Source: a virus. Taken from it: 22,171 nt of DNA. The notes below the pieces were generated by a model, which did not search any database, was not told the origin of the DNA, and was given only the letters and a program-made list of their open reading frames with translations. Where the stretch lies: the IMG/VR virus record IMGVR_UViG_3300045960_000146, positions 1-22,171 of that record; one strand, written 5' to 3'. The translations under genes were made by a program, and so were the position numbers. Shown piece by piece: positions 14,959 to 21,637 of the stretch (positions within the stretch are counted from its first letter, which is position 1; each line of letters begins with the position of its first letter).

Positions 14959-16299
14959 CTACTTCTTCGGGGCCGGGCCTGCGGGCTTCTTGGGTCCCGC
15001 ATCCGCCCCCGCCGACGCAGGAGGCTCAGGTTTGTTCTGTGAGTCGAGGACCTCGCGGGCGCTCGGGACGTTGTCCAGGCTGACCGCGCCGGTCGGGGTG
15101 ACGACGAAGAGCTTGTCGTACTCCGGCCCGAGCGGCTCCCGGCCCTCGTCGATGCGCGCCTCGTTCGGCGTCTTCCAGGGGAACCCCGCGAGCGCGAGCT
15201 TGTTCATCTGGGCGCGTGCGGTCGACTCCTTCAGGTTCAGCTGGAGGAATCGGAAGGCGAGGTTGTTCTCCTTGCCGCCGAACGCGGTATCCCAGACGAC
15301 CTCTCGCGTGAAGTAGTCCTGGATGAGCGCCATGAGAGGACGCAGGCCTCGGTCCTCGGTGATTTGGAGCATCGTGTCGGAGGTGGCCCGGTTGATGTCG
15401 AAGGTGATGCCCAGGTCCTGGGGGTTGATGCCCAGGACGGCGGCAATCTTCCGCACCAGATACGTCTGCCACTCGTCGAACTGCATGTCCCGGTTGCTGT
15501 CCTTGAAGCGGACGAACGTCGGGTTCTTCGTGCCTCCGATGAACGCGAGCGCTCCCTTGCCTGCGACCTCACTCGACCAATAGCTCTTGAACCGCTCGAC
15601 GTCCTCCGGACGTGCACCTTCGCCGAGGTGCAGGAGCCCGTCGGGTGCGGCTTCGAGCACTTGTCGCCTGTTGTACTCCGCGGCCGAGAGCTCGCTGTCG
15701 ATGGTCATCTTCAGCGTCTCGACCGGTGAGAGACCGAGCGGACTGTAGGTCCGCGGGTTGGACATGATGTAGAGGAGCTCGTCGTTGCGGAACTTCGCGC
15801 GCTCCTGCCAGTCCGGGTACCAGAAGTACCGCGGCTCGTCCGGGTTGTGTCCGTCCCAGGAGGCGGAGACGCGGATGGTGGCACCGTCGACGGGCCAGAG
15901 CTCGACGACCTCGCCGCGGAGGTTGCGCACCTTCTCGACGCACCCGGCGTCGAGGACGAGGATGTCCTCCACGATGGGCTCGATGAAGGAGCGGAACGAG
16001 TCGACGCGGCTGTTGGGCATGGAGAAGAGCTCGCGCACGCGGTCTGCGAGCGGTTGGCTCATCTCCCGCTCGGTGTCGAAGGGGACGATGTCCCACTCGG
16101 CCGAGCTGACCTGGGTCTTGCGGACGTTGATGGCGGCGCGCAGCCACTCTGAATGTTCCGACCAGTTACGGAACTGCTGAGCGTTCGACTTGCCGACCTT
16201 CCCTGAATAGGGAGTGACGACCGTCGAGGACGTCGGCGGGACGCGCTCCGGTGACGTCCGGGGCGCGATGGCGTTGCGGATGTCCGCCAGGATGCCCAT
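14959..16299 (-). CDS. Portal protein
   Basis: This 446-residue protein would form the dodecameric DNA-entry ring at the capsid vertex. The order matches phage portal proteins: NWSEHSEWLRAAINVRKTQV with EWDIVP, a wing domain (VELWPVDGATIRV, PRYFWYPDWQ), then DELLYIMSNPRTYSPLGLSPVE, the hallmark 'G.SP.e' segment before a helix (about 185-210). After this come IAAVLGINPQDLGIT and the C-terminal crown DYFTREVVWD. The last 40 residues are Pro-, Ala- and Lys-rich. The start is ATG at 16299 (AAGGAAGG upstream), sharing a base with the preceding TGA; an upstream in-frame ATG at 16413 would add unrelated sequence. It directly follows the terminase genes. Confidence 0.92.
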   Translation of the reverse strand: MGILADIRNAIAPRTSPERVPPTSSTVVTPYSGKVGKSNAQQFRNWSEHSEWLRAAINVRKTQVSSAEWDIVPFDTEREMSQPLADRVRELFSMPNSRVDSFRSFIEPIVEDILVLDAGCVEKVRNLRGEVVELWPVDGATIRVSASWDGHNPDEPRYFWYPDWQERAKFRNDELLYIMSNPRTYSPLGLSPVETLKMTIDSELSAAEYNRRQVLEAAPDGLLHLGEGARPEDVERFKSYWSSEVAGKGALAFIGGTKNPTFVRFKDSNRDMQFDEWQTYLVRKIAAVLGINPQDLGITFDINRATSDTMLQITEDRGLRPLMALIQDYFTREVVWDTAFGGKENNLAFRFLQLNLKESTARAQMNKLALAGFPWKTPNEARIDEGREPLGPEYDKLFVVTPTGAVSLDNVPSAREVLDSQNKPEPPASAGADAGPKKPAGPAPKK

Positions 16300-16487
16300 C
16301 ACACCTTCCTTCGAAGTGCATCGCGGACGATGGCCTTCTGCTGGCGGTTGAGCAGGTCGGCGACCATCTGCTTCTCGGAGAGGCGGAGGGCCTCTTCGTA
16401 TGTGTAACGCCATGTGTCGATGCTGCGCAGCATCGTCCCGACGTGGTCAGGGATTTCACGCCATCCGTCGCGGAACTCCGCCCTCAC
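16299..16487 (-). CDS. Small helical protein between terminase and portal (62 aa)
   Basis: The start is GTG, overlapping the large terminase stop (GTGA); the end overlaps the portal start (TGATG). The sequence is almost wholly helical and charged (YTYEEALRLSEKQMVADLL, RQQKAIVRDALRRKV). Small helical proteins at this position occur in several phages and may help packaging or head assembly. No family is recognised. Confidence 0.65.
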   Translation of the reverse strand: MRAEFRDGWREIPDHVGTMLRSIDTWRYTYEEALRLSEKQMVADLLNRQQKAIVRDALRRKV

Positions 16488-17917
16488 AGGGAGAGGCTCC
16501 CGAAGACGAGACGGGAGCCGACGAGGTCCATCGCATAGCCGAGCGCATCGACCATGTCGTCGTGGCTCTTCGGGAAGGAGAGCAACTCCGACTCGAAGTC
16601 GGAATCCCGAAGGCTCCGGTGGTGGAACACCTTGTGGCCCTCGTAGCGGGCGGAGACCGAGCGCGCCCGCGTCACCTTGTCCGTGTCGGCCTTGCGTCCG
16701 ACGACGGGGAGCGCGGTCGTGTCGAGGAGGTCCTTGATGAGGGTGGACTGGAACTGCTGCGACTCGATGATGATGCGTTCCATGTTCTGGTACGCCATCC
16801 AGCCGTCGATGACGAATTCCCGGTGCCCGGTCTCGCGCTTGTCCCGGTAATAGGAGAGGACGTAGTGGTTGAACTCCTCGTCCTCGGCGACGATGACGCG
16901 GGCGGTGTAGTCGGCGCGCTCCCGTTCGGAGGAGGCCAGGTCTACCCCCATCCGGATTCGGTACGTCTTTTCAGGGTCCAGGGTGTCGAAGTACTGGAAC
17001 CACTCTCGACGAAATACGTTTCCTGCCATGAGGCCGGAGATGTCGTTGAGATACGCGCAGGCGAAGAGAGCGGTACCCATGTCTCTTCGCTCGTGTTCCA
17101 ATCTGTCAACGGGCCAGTATTCTGGCCAGAGGGCCTTCTGAACACCATCCTCTTCATAGATGGCGCCACGTACCAGACTAGGCCACTTCCGCTCCTGGAT
17201 GAGCTTCTCATACAAATCCCCCTCGCCCCACCGCGTACCGAGCACGATGATGGACCCACCGGGCGCACGACAGGGACGAAGCGTCTTGCTGAACCAGTTC
17301 TCGATTTTTTCAAGCTGGTCGACGGTAGTGACGTTCTCTTCGTCGATGATGTCGTCGCACAGAATCAAATCGAAACGCTTGGAGATGATGGCGCCGCCAG
17401 CTCCGATTGCGTAGCAGCTGACGTCCTTCGTGCCATGCAAAGGGGAATCGAGGGAAATCCACTCGGCGTCGGTCCACTTCACCGTCCCGGTGCGATTGCC
17501 GAAGACCTCACGGAATCGGTCGTTGTTCTCGATGGTCCACTTGATGGCCCGGGAGAAGTCGACCGCCTGCCGCGCCGTGTTGCTGATGAGCCCGACGCGG
17601 AGGTCCGGCTTCTTCGCGAGCAGCCAGGAGAGGAGGATGGTGTCGCCCCACGTCGTCTTCGCGTGTCCCCGGGGCAGGAGGCAGACGCCGTCCTCGTGTC
17701 GCTCCAGTCGTTCGAGGATGAAATCCACCATCTGCATGTGGTGGGGGGCCGGTTGATGTCCGAAGACGTATTCGCCATAGGCGTAGACGTCGTCAGCCGC
17801 CAGCCTCCGGAGCGCCATCTGGAGCAACCTCTCGGCTGCTTCCTTCGACAAGTCGTGCACGAGCGGCGCCGATGAGCTCTCGGAGCTCGGAGGGGCTGAG
17901 GTTGGCCTCGAAGACAT
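16484..17917 (-). CDS. Terminase large subunit (packaging ATPase/nuclease)
   Basis: The 477-residue protein has both catalytic domains. ATPase: Walker A PRGHAKTT (82-89), Walker B DLILCDD (183-189) with the following acidic pair, and the coupling motif LGTRWGEGD (226-234). RNaseH-like nuclease: GVDLASS with Asp326, IIIESQQ with Glu385, and KSHDDMVDALG (450-460) supplying Asp453/454/457. It pumps DNA into the prohead through the portal and cuts concatemers. The ATG at 17917 has AGGAG a few bases upstream, although it overlaps the small terminase by about 125 nt; no later start has a comparable ribosome site. Confidence 0.95.
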   Translation of the reverse strand: MSSRPTSAPPSSESSSAPLVHDLSKEAAERLLQMALRRLAADDVYAYGEYVFGHQPAPHHMQMVDFILERLERHEDGVCLLPRGHAKTTWGDTILLSWLLAKKPDLRVGLISNTARQAVDFSRAIKWTIENNDRFREVFGNRTGTVKWTDAEWISLDSPLHGTKDVSCYAIGAGGAIISKRFDLILCDDIIDEENVTTVDQLEKIENWFSKTLRPCRAPGGSIIVLGTRWGEGDLYEKLIQERKWPSLVRGAIYEEDGVQKALWPEYWPVDRLEHERRDMGTALFACAYLNDISGLMAGNVFRREWFQYFDTLDPEKTYRIRMGVDLASSERERADYTARVIVAEDEEFNHYVLSYYRDKRETGHREFVIDGWMAYQNMERIIIESQQFQSTLIKDLLDTTALPVVGRKADTDKVTRARSVSARYEGHKVFHHRSLRDSDFESELLSFPKSHDDMVDALGYAMDLVGSRLVFGSLSL

Positions 17918-18305
17918 GGTGCTCCTCGGTACGGCTGGTCGGCTCCCCGGTCAGCAGGAGGAGCTTGTCGATGGCGAGCGCCGCATCGCGGGTCGTGACG
18001 TTGCCCGGCTTGTCCTTCAGGTTATCCGCGTAGGCGTAGAGCGTCGCCCGCATGACCTGCACGGCCTCTTCGCGGATGAGACCGGCCTGGCCGCGGATAC
18101 GCTGCTCGGCGTCCTCCATCCCCCGGCGGGTGGCCTCGGCCTGGAACTCCCTCCGCCGGGTCGCCCAGTCCCCGAGTCGGGCCTGGCGGGCGACGGCGGA
18201 CCAGGAGATGCCATAGCGCTCGGCGATGCCGCGGATGGACTCGGTGCCCCCGATGTACTCCCGCTCCATCGCCTTGTAGTCGACCTTGTGCGTGTTACTG
18301 ACCAC
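17793..18305 (-). CDS. Terminase small subunit
   Basis: This 170-residue protein has an N-terminal helix-turn-helix (YIGGTESIRGIAERYGISWSAVARQA, about 17-42). After it lies a helical oligomerisation region (EEAVQVMRATLYAYADNL) and a variable C-terminus, in the usual order for DNA-recognising small terminases. The start is GTG at 18305, with GGAG seven bases upstream, overlapping the ParB-like gene by 11 nt. It is immediately upstream of the large terminase. It would bind the pac or cos region and recruit the motor. Confidence 0.85.
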   Translation of the reverse strand: MVSNTHKVDYKAMEREYIGGTESIRGIAERYGISWSAVARQARLGDWATRRREFQAEATRRGMEDAEQRIRGQAGLIREEAVQVMRATLYAYADNLKDKPGNVTTRDAALAIDKLLLLTGEPTSRTEEHHVFEANLSPSELRELIGAARARLVEGSSREVAPDGAPEAGG

Positions 18306-18924
18306 CGAGGTACTCCGCGCAAATCATCTCCAGGGCGGACCAGTCCGGGCACCGCTCGGAGGCCTGGATGCGCCGGATGGCGTCGTCGAGCACCTGTGCC
18401 GCGTCGGCTGGCATGCGGAACGACCGCAGGACCCACTCCTCCTTCTTCTCTTCCTTCTTCCGCGGCTCGTCGAAGGCGTCCCAGTGGAAGTCACCGAGCA
18501 ATGTCGCCATGCGCTCGTGGGAGAAGGGAAGGACGTCGGCGAGGCGGGTCTTGTCCATCCGGCCCGCGAGGTCCCGGACGAGGTCGGCGAGCCGGTCGGG
18601 GTCCGCTTCGCCGTGGGTCTCGTTGAGGACGATGGTCAGCTGCTTCGCCGTCGTGTCGTCGATGTCGAGATAGATGGCAGGGACCTCGGTGTACCCGAGG
18701 TCCTTCGCCACCTTCCAGCGATGCTCCCCGTCGATGATGACGCCGGATGTGTTCGCGATGATGGGCACGACGAACCCGAAGGTCGTGATGGAGGACTTCT
18801 CCTTCTCGTACATGAAGGAGTCCATCCGGTTCGGGTTCCACGCATTCGGCCGGAGTGAGCCGACCGGGACGGAGAGGACGGTCAGTCGTGCTCCGGGCTC
18901 GCGGTCATGAGCTTCACCATCCAC
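18295..18924 (-). CDS. ParB-like (Srx/ParB N-domain) nuclease-fold protein
   Basis: The ParB core starts at VPVGSLRPNAWNPN and continues through ITTFGFVVPIIAN to VIIDGEHRWKVAKDLGYTEVP, the equivalent of the ParB 'GxHR' box, and AIYLDIDDTTAKQLTIVLNE. The C-terminus is basic and helical (RKKEEKKEEW) and ends just before the small terminase. Phage ParB-domain proteins near terminases often act in DNA binding, nicking or modification; the partner methyltransferase often fused to them is absent here. The start is uncertain: GTG at 18924 is chosen because upstream sequence looks non-coding; a CTG at 18885 with GGAG five bases ahead overlaps the previous stop and is also possible. Confidence 0.78.
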   Translation of the reverse strand: MDGEAHDREPGARLTVLSVPVGSLRPNAWNPNRMDSFMYEKEKSSITTFGFVVPIIANTSGVIIDGEHRWKVAKDLGYTEVPAIYLDIDDTTAKQLTIVLNETHGEADPDRLADLVRDLAGRMDKTRLADVLPFSHERMATLLGDFHWDAFDEPRKKEEKKEEWVLRSFRMPADAAQVLDDAIRRIQASERCPDWSALEMICAEYLGGQ

Positions 18925-19082
18925 GGCCGGTCGTCGACGCGGCGCCACCACTGTCTCGCTCTTGCCTCCACGATGGATGGGCGTTGCTTCTCGGCGCAGA
19001 TGGCGCACATCCAGACGTTCGCGATGAAGAACGGCTCGTACGTCCTGACACCACATTCACAGGTGAACGGCTTCTTGGTCAT
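18882..19082 (-). CDS. Small zinc-ribbon protein (66 aa)
   Basis: Four cysteines occur as TCEC (8, 10) and MCAIC (26, 29) on either side of a hydrophobic turn, giving a compact zinc ribbon. The remainder is a basic, Trp-rich helix (IVEARARQWWRRVDDRPWMV). The ATG at 19082 overlaps the upstream stop as ATGA. A DNA- or RNA-binding accessory role is plausible. Confidence 0.72.
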   Translation of the reverse strand: MTKKPFTCECGVRTYEPFFIANVWMCAICAEKQRPSIVEARARQWWRRVDDRPWMVKLMTASPEHD

Positions 19083-19444
19083 CCGGGCACCCCCACGCGG
19101 ATATCGCCCGTCCGGTCATAGCGGACCACCTCCACGTATGAATCCGGGAGGGCGAACACGAAGTGCTCGCGGAACCAGTACGCGATGGATATCGGGGACG
19201 CCGACTGGTCGTACGCCGCGGTACTCGTCGCCCGGATGGCATCGTCGAGCAATTGCGCGACATCCGCGGTATCCGGGTCACCATGCGCTCTGACGGAGAC
19301 CCTGTAGCGATGACGGTGTGGCCGACCCTCTTCCCCCTCCGCACCTTTCACGAGATGAGGTGCGGAGAATTCCCGTTCAAGAGAGATGTAGGCACGGCCT
19401 TCATCGACCATCCCGACGTCGGGCCTCCCTATCTTCGCTTGCAC
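19079..19444 (-). CDS. 6-pyruvoyl-tetrahydropterin synthase/QueD-like protein
   Basis: The order of conserved blocks matches the PTPS/QueD fold: REFSAPH (Zn ligand His30), PHRHRYRVSV with His43 and His45 in place of HGH, a short DVAQLLDDA helix (compare DFxxLK), SPISIAYWFREHF (compare PTAENLAxxI) and a final VEVVRYDRTGDI strand. QueD makes a 7-deazaguanine precursor; relatives act in tetrahydropterin or folate synthesis. The usual catalytic Cys four residues before the HxH is Glu39 here, and the DH pair of the QueD active site is not visible, so activity may differ. The start is GTG at 19444; ATG at 19411 is an alternative. No QueC, QueE or FolE is in the window. Confidence 0.6.
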   Translation of the reverse strand: MQAKIGRPDVGMVDEGRAYISLEREFSAPHLVKGAEGEEGRPHRHRYRVSVRAHGDPDTADVAQLLDDAIRATSTAAYDQSASPISIAYWFREHFVFALPDSYVEVVRYDRTGDIRVGVPG

Positions 19445-19471
19445 AGAAGACTACACGATGTGCACCTTCTG
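19444..19471 (-). promoter_or_regulatory. Hairpin at the start of the QueD-like gene
   Basis: CAGAAG (19444-19449) pairs with CTTCTG (19466-19471) around a 16-nt loop, and overlapping GCACA and TGTGC arms give an alternative pairing. It ends on the GTG start codon, so it could limit translation from that codon and favour the internal ATG. Confidence 0.35.
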
Positions 19472-19506
19472 GCAAGGGAGTATAGGGAAATGCAGGGGTG
19501 GGAGGT

Positions 19507-19548
19507 CTCGGAGCTGGCTCGCTGGTCGGTCGTCGAGACAGCTCCGAG
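19507..19548. other. Long intergenic hairpin between the membrane-protein and QueD-like genes
   Basis: CTCGGAGCTG (19507-19516) and CAGCTCCGAG (19539-19548) are perfectly complementary. Inside, CTCG (518-521) pairs with CGAG (534-537) after one G-A mismatch, leaving a 12-nt loop. There is no adjacent U tract. It lies in the only real gap of the leftward gene chain before the terminase, so it may be an RNA processing or attenuation element. Confidence 0.5.
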
Positions 19549-19568
19549 CGTACACCCCCGTGTCAATC

Positions 19569-19853
19569 TCACAGGAACCATGCCCCGATGACCAGCCCGA
19601 TGACGGCACCGATGACGAGGAAGAGGACCGTCCAGGCGAGGAGCGACAGGTCATCGTCTGCCTCGCTGGGCGCGACAGATGCATTTCCTGCATTTGTCAG
19701 GGGGAGTTTTCGCCAGCGCCACATGATGGCGTCGATGATGAAGATGGCCCCGTCCTCATGGTCGACACCGAGCGAAGAGAGGACCTCCCGTGCATGTGTC
19801 ATCCGGTCAGCGGTGATGAGCTCGGTGCACTCCCAGATGCCTGTGGGTGTCAT
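19569..19853 (-). CDS. Single-pass membrane protein (94 aa)
   Basis: A soluble N-terminal part (MTPTGIWECTELITADRM) is followed by DGAIFIIDAIMWRWRKLP. A C-terminal hydrophobic helix LLAWTVLFLVIGAVIGLVIG lies at about 71-90. The acidic SEADDD just before the helix favours an N-out/C-in or membrane-anchored topology, which cannot be decided here. The ATG at 19853 overlaps the previous stop as ATGA. Possible roles include a holin-like or host-membrane-interacting early protein; no family is recognised. Confidence 0.65.
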   Translation of the reverse strand: MTPTGIWECTELITADRMTHAREVLSSLGVDHEDGAIFIIDAIMWRWRKLPLTNAGNASVAPSEADDDLSLLAWTVLFLVIGAVIGLVIGAWFL

Positions 19854-20077
19854 CTCTGACCGTAAAGAGCATCCAGTGCGCGCGCCAGGCGCTCGTCCGT
19901 GTGCCATCCCTCCTGCTGAAGGGAGATGCGGGCCGCCTCGGCGAGGTCCATGGCGGCGGTATTGAGCCGGTCGATTTCCTGCAGCAATTCCTCGACATCC
20001 GCATCTGCTGCATTTCTCACGCCACCGTAGACGCGCATCCGCTCCAGATGACGCTCCCGGATGGCTTCCACGCTCAT
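19850..20077 (-). CDS. Hypothetical helical protein (75 aa)
   Basis: Mostly amphipathic helices (MSVEAIRERHLERMRVYGG, DADVEELLQEIDRLNTAA) with a heptad feel, so a small coiled-coil or dimeric protein is likely. It is linked by ATGA overlaps to both neighbours, placing it in the early part of the leftward operon. Function unknown. Confidence 0.65.
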   Translation of the reverse strand: MSVEAIRERHLERMRVYGGVRNAADADVEELLQEIDRLNTAAMDLAEAARISLQQEGWHTDERLARALDALYGQR

Positions 20078-20331
20078 TCCAGCTCCAATGGCCGGGTATT
20101 CCCGGTCACGTTGGTGACGGTGATGTCCTCGATGATGGCGAGGGGATTCTCGTGCTCATAGCCCGTGATGGACCAGAACGTCACCACGTCCTCCACCACC
20201 AATCGTGTGACCGCGGGGTCCCAGTCCCCGATTGTGACCTTCACCCAGAACTCGTTGTTCTTCGGGGTGAGCACCACCGTCCTCTGGTCCGGCCGGGTCC
20301 AGTGCCGGACGGGCGGGTCCATCTTCTTCAT
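20074..20331 (-). CDS. Hypothetical protein (85 aa)
   Basis: The start is the ATG at 20331 (MKKMDPPVRHW), which overlaps the stop of the upstream regulator gene as ATGA. The protein looks beta-rich (RTVVLTPKNNEFWVKVTIGDW, VVEDVVTFWSI) and ends ITVTNVTGNTRPLELE. No motif, membrane helix or signal peptide is seen. A longer in-frame start at 20442 would run over the regulator and is unlikely. Confidence 0.6.
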   Translation of the reverse strand: MKKMDPPVRHWTRPDQRTVVLTPKNNEFWVKVTIGDWDPAVTRLVVEDVVTFWSITGYEHENPLAIIEDITVTNVTGNTRPLELE

Positions 20332-20483
20332 TTCTTCTTCTCCTCGGCCCGGACCTCCCGCAACCGTTTTTGCAGCAATTGCGCGACAAGTGCGCTCATC
20401 GTCATATCTCCCGCCTTGGCGAGCTCCCTGGCCTGCTCCCACAGGTCGTAGTCAATCGATATCTGCTTGGCCACCTTGGGCAT
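20328..20483 (-). CDS. Ribbon-helix-helix transcription regulator (51 aa)
   Basis: The protein is MPKVAKQISIDYDLWEQ, then ARELAKAGDMTMSALVAQLL, then QKRLREVRAEEKKK. It has a short N-terminal strand (QISID), helix A (YDLWEQARELAKAG), a turn and helix B (MSALVAQLLQKRLREV), the Arc/MetJ-type fold that binds DNA as a dimer through the strand. The ATG at 20483 has GAGG five bases upstream. It is the first gene of the leftward chain, and an 18-bp palindrome lies 22 bases upstream, so autoregulation is likely. Confidence 0.75.
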   Translation of the reverse strand: MPKVAKQISIDYDLWEQARELAKAGDMTMSALVAQLLQKRLREVRAEEKKK

Positions 20484-20493
20484 CTGGTCCTCG

Positions 20494-20505
20494 CTAGCTA
20501 GCTAG
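20494..20505. promoter_or_regulatory. 12-bp CTAG-type palindrome next to the regulator gene
   Basis: CTAGCTAGCTAG is fully self-complementary and lies between the operator-like repeat and the regulator's ribosome site. It may be part of a protein-binding region; no function is proven. Confidence 0.3.
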
Positions 20506-20523
20506 TGGTATGAGCGTATACCA
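20506..20523. promoter_or_regulatory. Operator-like inverted repeat, possible binding site of the RHH protein
   Basis: TGGTAT (20506-20511) and ATACCA (20518-20523) are perfect inverted 6-bp arms around GAGCGT. The location, 22 bases before the start of the ribbon-helix-helix gene, and the arm type suit an autoregulatory operator. A weak minus-strand promoter (TATACG at the -10) overlaps it, with only a poor -35, so the promoter call is weak. Confidence 0.4.
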
Positions 20524-20722
20524 GGGGTCAAGCTGCATTTGTCGGGGGTGGGACATAAGGCGCGAGGCTTATCTGTGCAACCGCGTATTTCTGACGCAGC
20601 TCCCCACCACTCCACGCTCACGGGACTTGCGCGACCGGGGGGCATCAGCCAGAACAGACATAGCCCGAGAGCCACGCGATAAACGCGTGCGCCTCGCGGC
20701 GAGCCCGAATAGGAGGCCGTAA
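20524..20722. other. Divergent intergenic region
   Basis: This is the remainder of the 239-bp stretch between the leftward and rightward genes. It probably holds both promoters. Besides the palindromes listed separately it has a hairpin at 20673-20689 (CACGCG/CGCGTG, loop ATAAA) in the leader of the zinc-finger gene. No gene, tRNA or long T tract is seen. Confidence 0.5.
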
Positions 20723-21025
20723 ATGGCCCGCAATACGTCGCGCCGCTTCACGGAGGCGGAGGTCGCAGCAATCGTCGCTGAGGCCCTCAAGTCCCAGAAG
20801 GGCGAGTCCCTCTCCCAGAAGCGGGAGCGGGGCGCCGGTGGCACCTGCGACAAGAAGTCCTGCGAGGACTACGGTCGGAAGTTCGCCACCAAGAACGGCT
20901 ACGACTCCCACGTCGAGGGTCGGAAGCACAGCAAGGGCACCAACTCGAACCCGGCCATCACCCCCGACATCGCCGAGGTCATCTCCCTCGCCGTCGCCGA
21001 GGCCCTGAAGGCCATCGTCCGCTGA
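20723..21025 (+). CDS. C2H2-like zinc-finger protein (100 aa)
   Basis: The spacing Cys42-x4-Cys47-x6-Phe54-x5-Tyr60-x2-His63-x5-His69 fits a C2H2 finger; the His-x5-His spacing and the Tyr are typical of matrin/U1-type fingers, which mostly bind RNA or DNA in eukaryotes. The exact C-x2-C of that class is missing (the fourth-last position before Phe is Tyr50), so Cys42 and Cys47 would be the ligands. An amphipathic helix EVAAIVAEALK near the N-terminus is echoed by EVISLAVAEALKAIV at the C-terminus, a sign of dimerisation arms. The ATG has AGGAGG six bases upstream. A nucleic-acid-binding early phage protein is likely; the function is unknown. Confidence 0.7.
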   Translation: MARNTSRRFTEAEVAAIVAEALKSQKGESLSQKRERGAGGTCDKKSCEDYGRKFATKNGYDSHVEGRKHSKGTNSNPAITPDIAEVISLAVAEALKAIVR

Positions 21026-21033
21026 CCCTCGTA

Positions 21034-21052
21034 GACGTCACGACCTGACGTC
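21034..21052 (+). terminator. Hairpin after the zinc-finger gene
   Basis: GACGTCA (21034-21040) and TGACGTC (21046-21052) form a 7-bp stem with loop CGACC, starting nine bases after the stop. The stronger hairpin at 21061 follows, so the two act as a tandem 3' structure. Confidence 0.35.
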
Positions 21053-21060
21053 AGACGCCG

Positions 21061-21090
21061 AGCCCCCATGCCGACAAGTGCATGGGGGCT
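21061..21090 (+). terminator. 11-bp perfect hairpin, probable terminator
   Basis: AGCCCCCATGC (21061-21071) pairs with GCATGGGGGCT (21080-21090) around an 8-nt loop. It lacks a U tract (TAGGTCT follows) but sits in the gap between two plus-strand genes. It is equally able to form on the minus strand. Confidence 0.5.
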
Positions 21091-21172
21091 TAGGTCTGTG
21101 CGCCAGTTTGTGCACAGATGCAGCGTGATGCGGCGTCAAATCCCGCTGCAAATCCCCGCCGCAGGAGGTCGT

Positions 21173-21391
21173 ATGGCTATCGCTCGGCTCATCGTGCCCA
21201 CAGACCCTGACGAGCCTGCCTTCGTGCAGGTCACCCTCACGGTCGATGAGGCCATGCAACTCGGCGACACGCTCAACTCGTGGCTGGAGACCGATATCCC
21301 CGACATGGGAGGCTGGGAGGCCAACGACGCGCTCGCCGAGTCTCTCGTTCGCTCCATGGAGGACATCAACCACAACCTCGCTCGCATCTAG
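21173..21391 (+). CDS. Hypothetical protein (72 aa)
   Basis: The start is ATG at 21173 with AGGAGG four bases upstream; the frame is open further upstream through a non-coding-looking region. The sequence MAIARLIVPTDPDEPAF, VQVTLTVDEAMQLGDTL, then DALAESLVRSMEDINHNLARI gives a short beta-alpha pattern. It resembles no family I recognise. Confidence 0.65.
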   Translation: MAIARLIVPTDPDEPAFVQVTLTVDEAMQLGDTLNSWLETDIPDMGGWEANDALAESLVRSMEDINHNLARI

Positions 21392-21433
21392 GCGGGCCGT
21401 TCGTCAGCACATCGAACACGGAAGGAGCACGAA

Positions 21434-21637
21434 GTGTCCATGCCCATCGACGCCATCGACGTGATGGCGGAGCAGACGCTGGAGTCGAGCGTCGCGGAGC
21501 CCATCGCCGAGGTCGAGCAGGCCCCGGTGTCGGAGAACTCGTGGTGGCGGAGGGCGCTGGAGAACCGCCTCGTCGCCAAGGACCTGACGCCGTACTCGGA
21601 GGGGATGCTCCTTGCAGGGAAGGAGGGTGATGCGTAG
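21434..21637 (+). CDS. Hypothetical protein (67 aa)
   Basis: The start is GTG at 21434 with AAGGAG six bases upstream. The N-terminal part is acidic and low-complexity (AEQTLESSVAEPIAEVEQAP); the C-terminal part has NSWWRRALENRL, a Trp-rich basic patch. Function unknown. Confidence 0.6.
   Translation: MSMPIDAIDVMAEQTLESSVAEPIAEVEQAPVSENSWWRRALENRLVAKDLTPYSEGMLLAGKEGDA

Noticed and set aside
19451-19693. An 80-codon minus-strand open frame over the membrane-protein gene end and the intergenic gap
   Set aside because: Ser/Pro/Arg-rich shadow sequence; it overlaps the better-supported membrane protein and the hairpin.
19690-20548. TGCATTTGTC followed by a G run at about 19690 and 20533
   Set aside because: Short imperfect match; one copy is inside a coding region and no structure or spacing supports a site.
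20524-20722. A tRNA or small RNA gene in the divergent region
   Set aside because: No T-loop GTTCGA-like segment or cloverleaf could be traced; only short hairpins are present.
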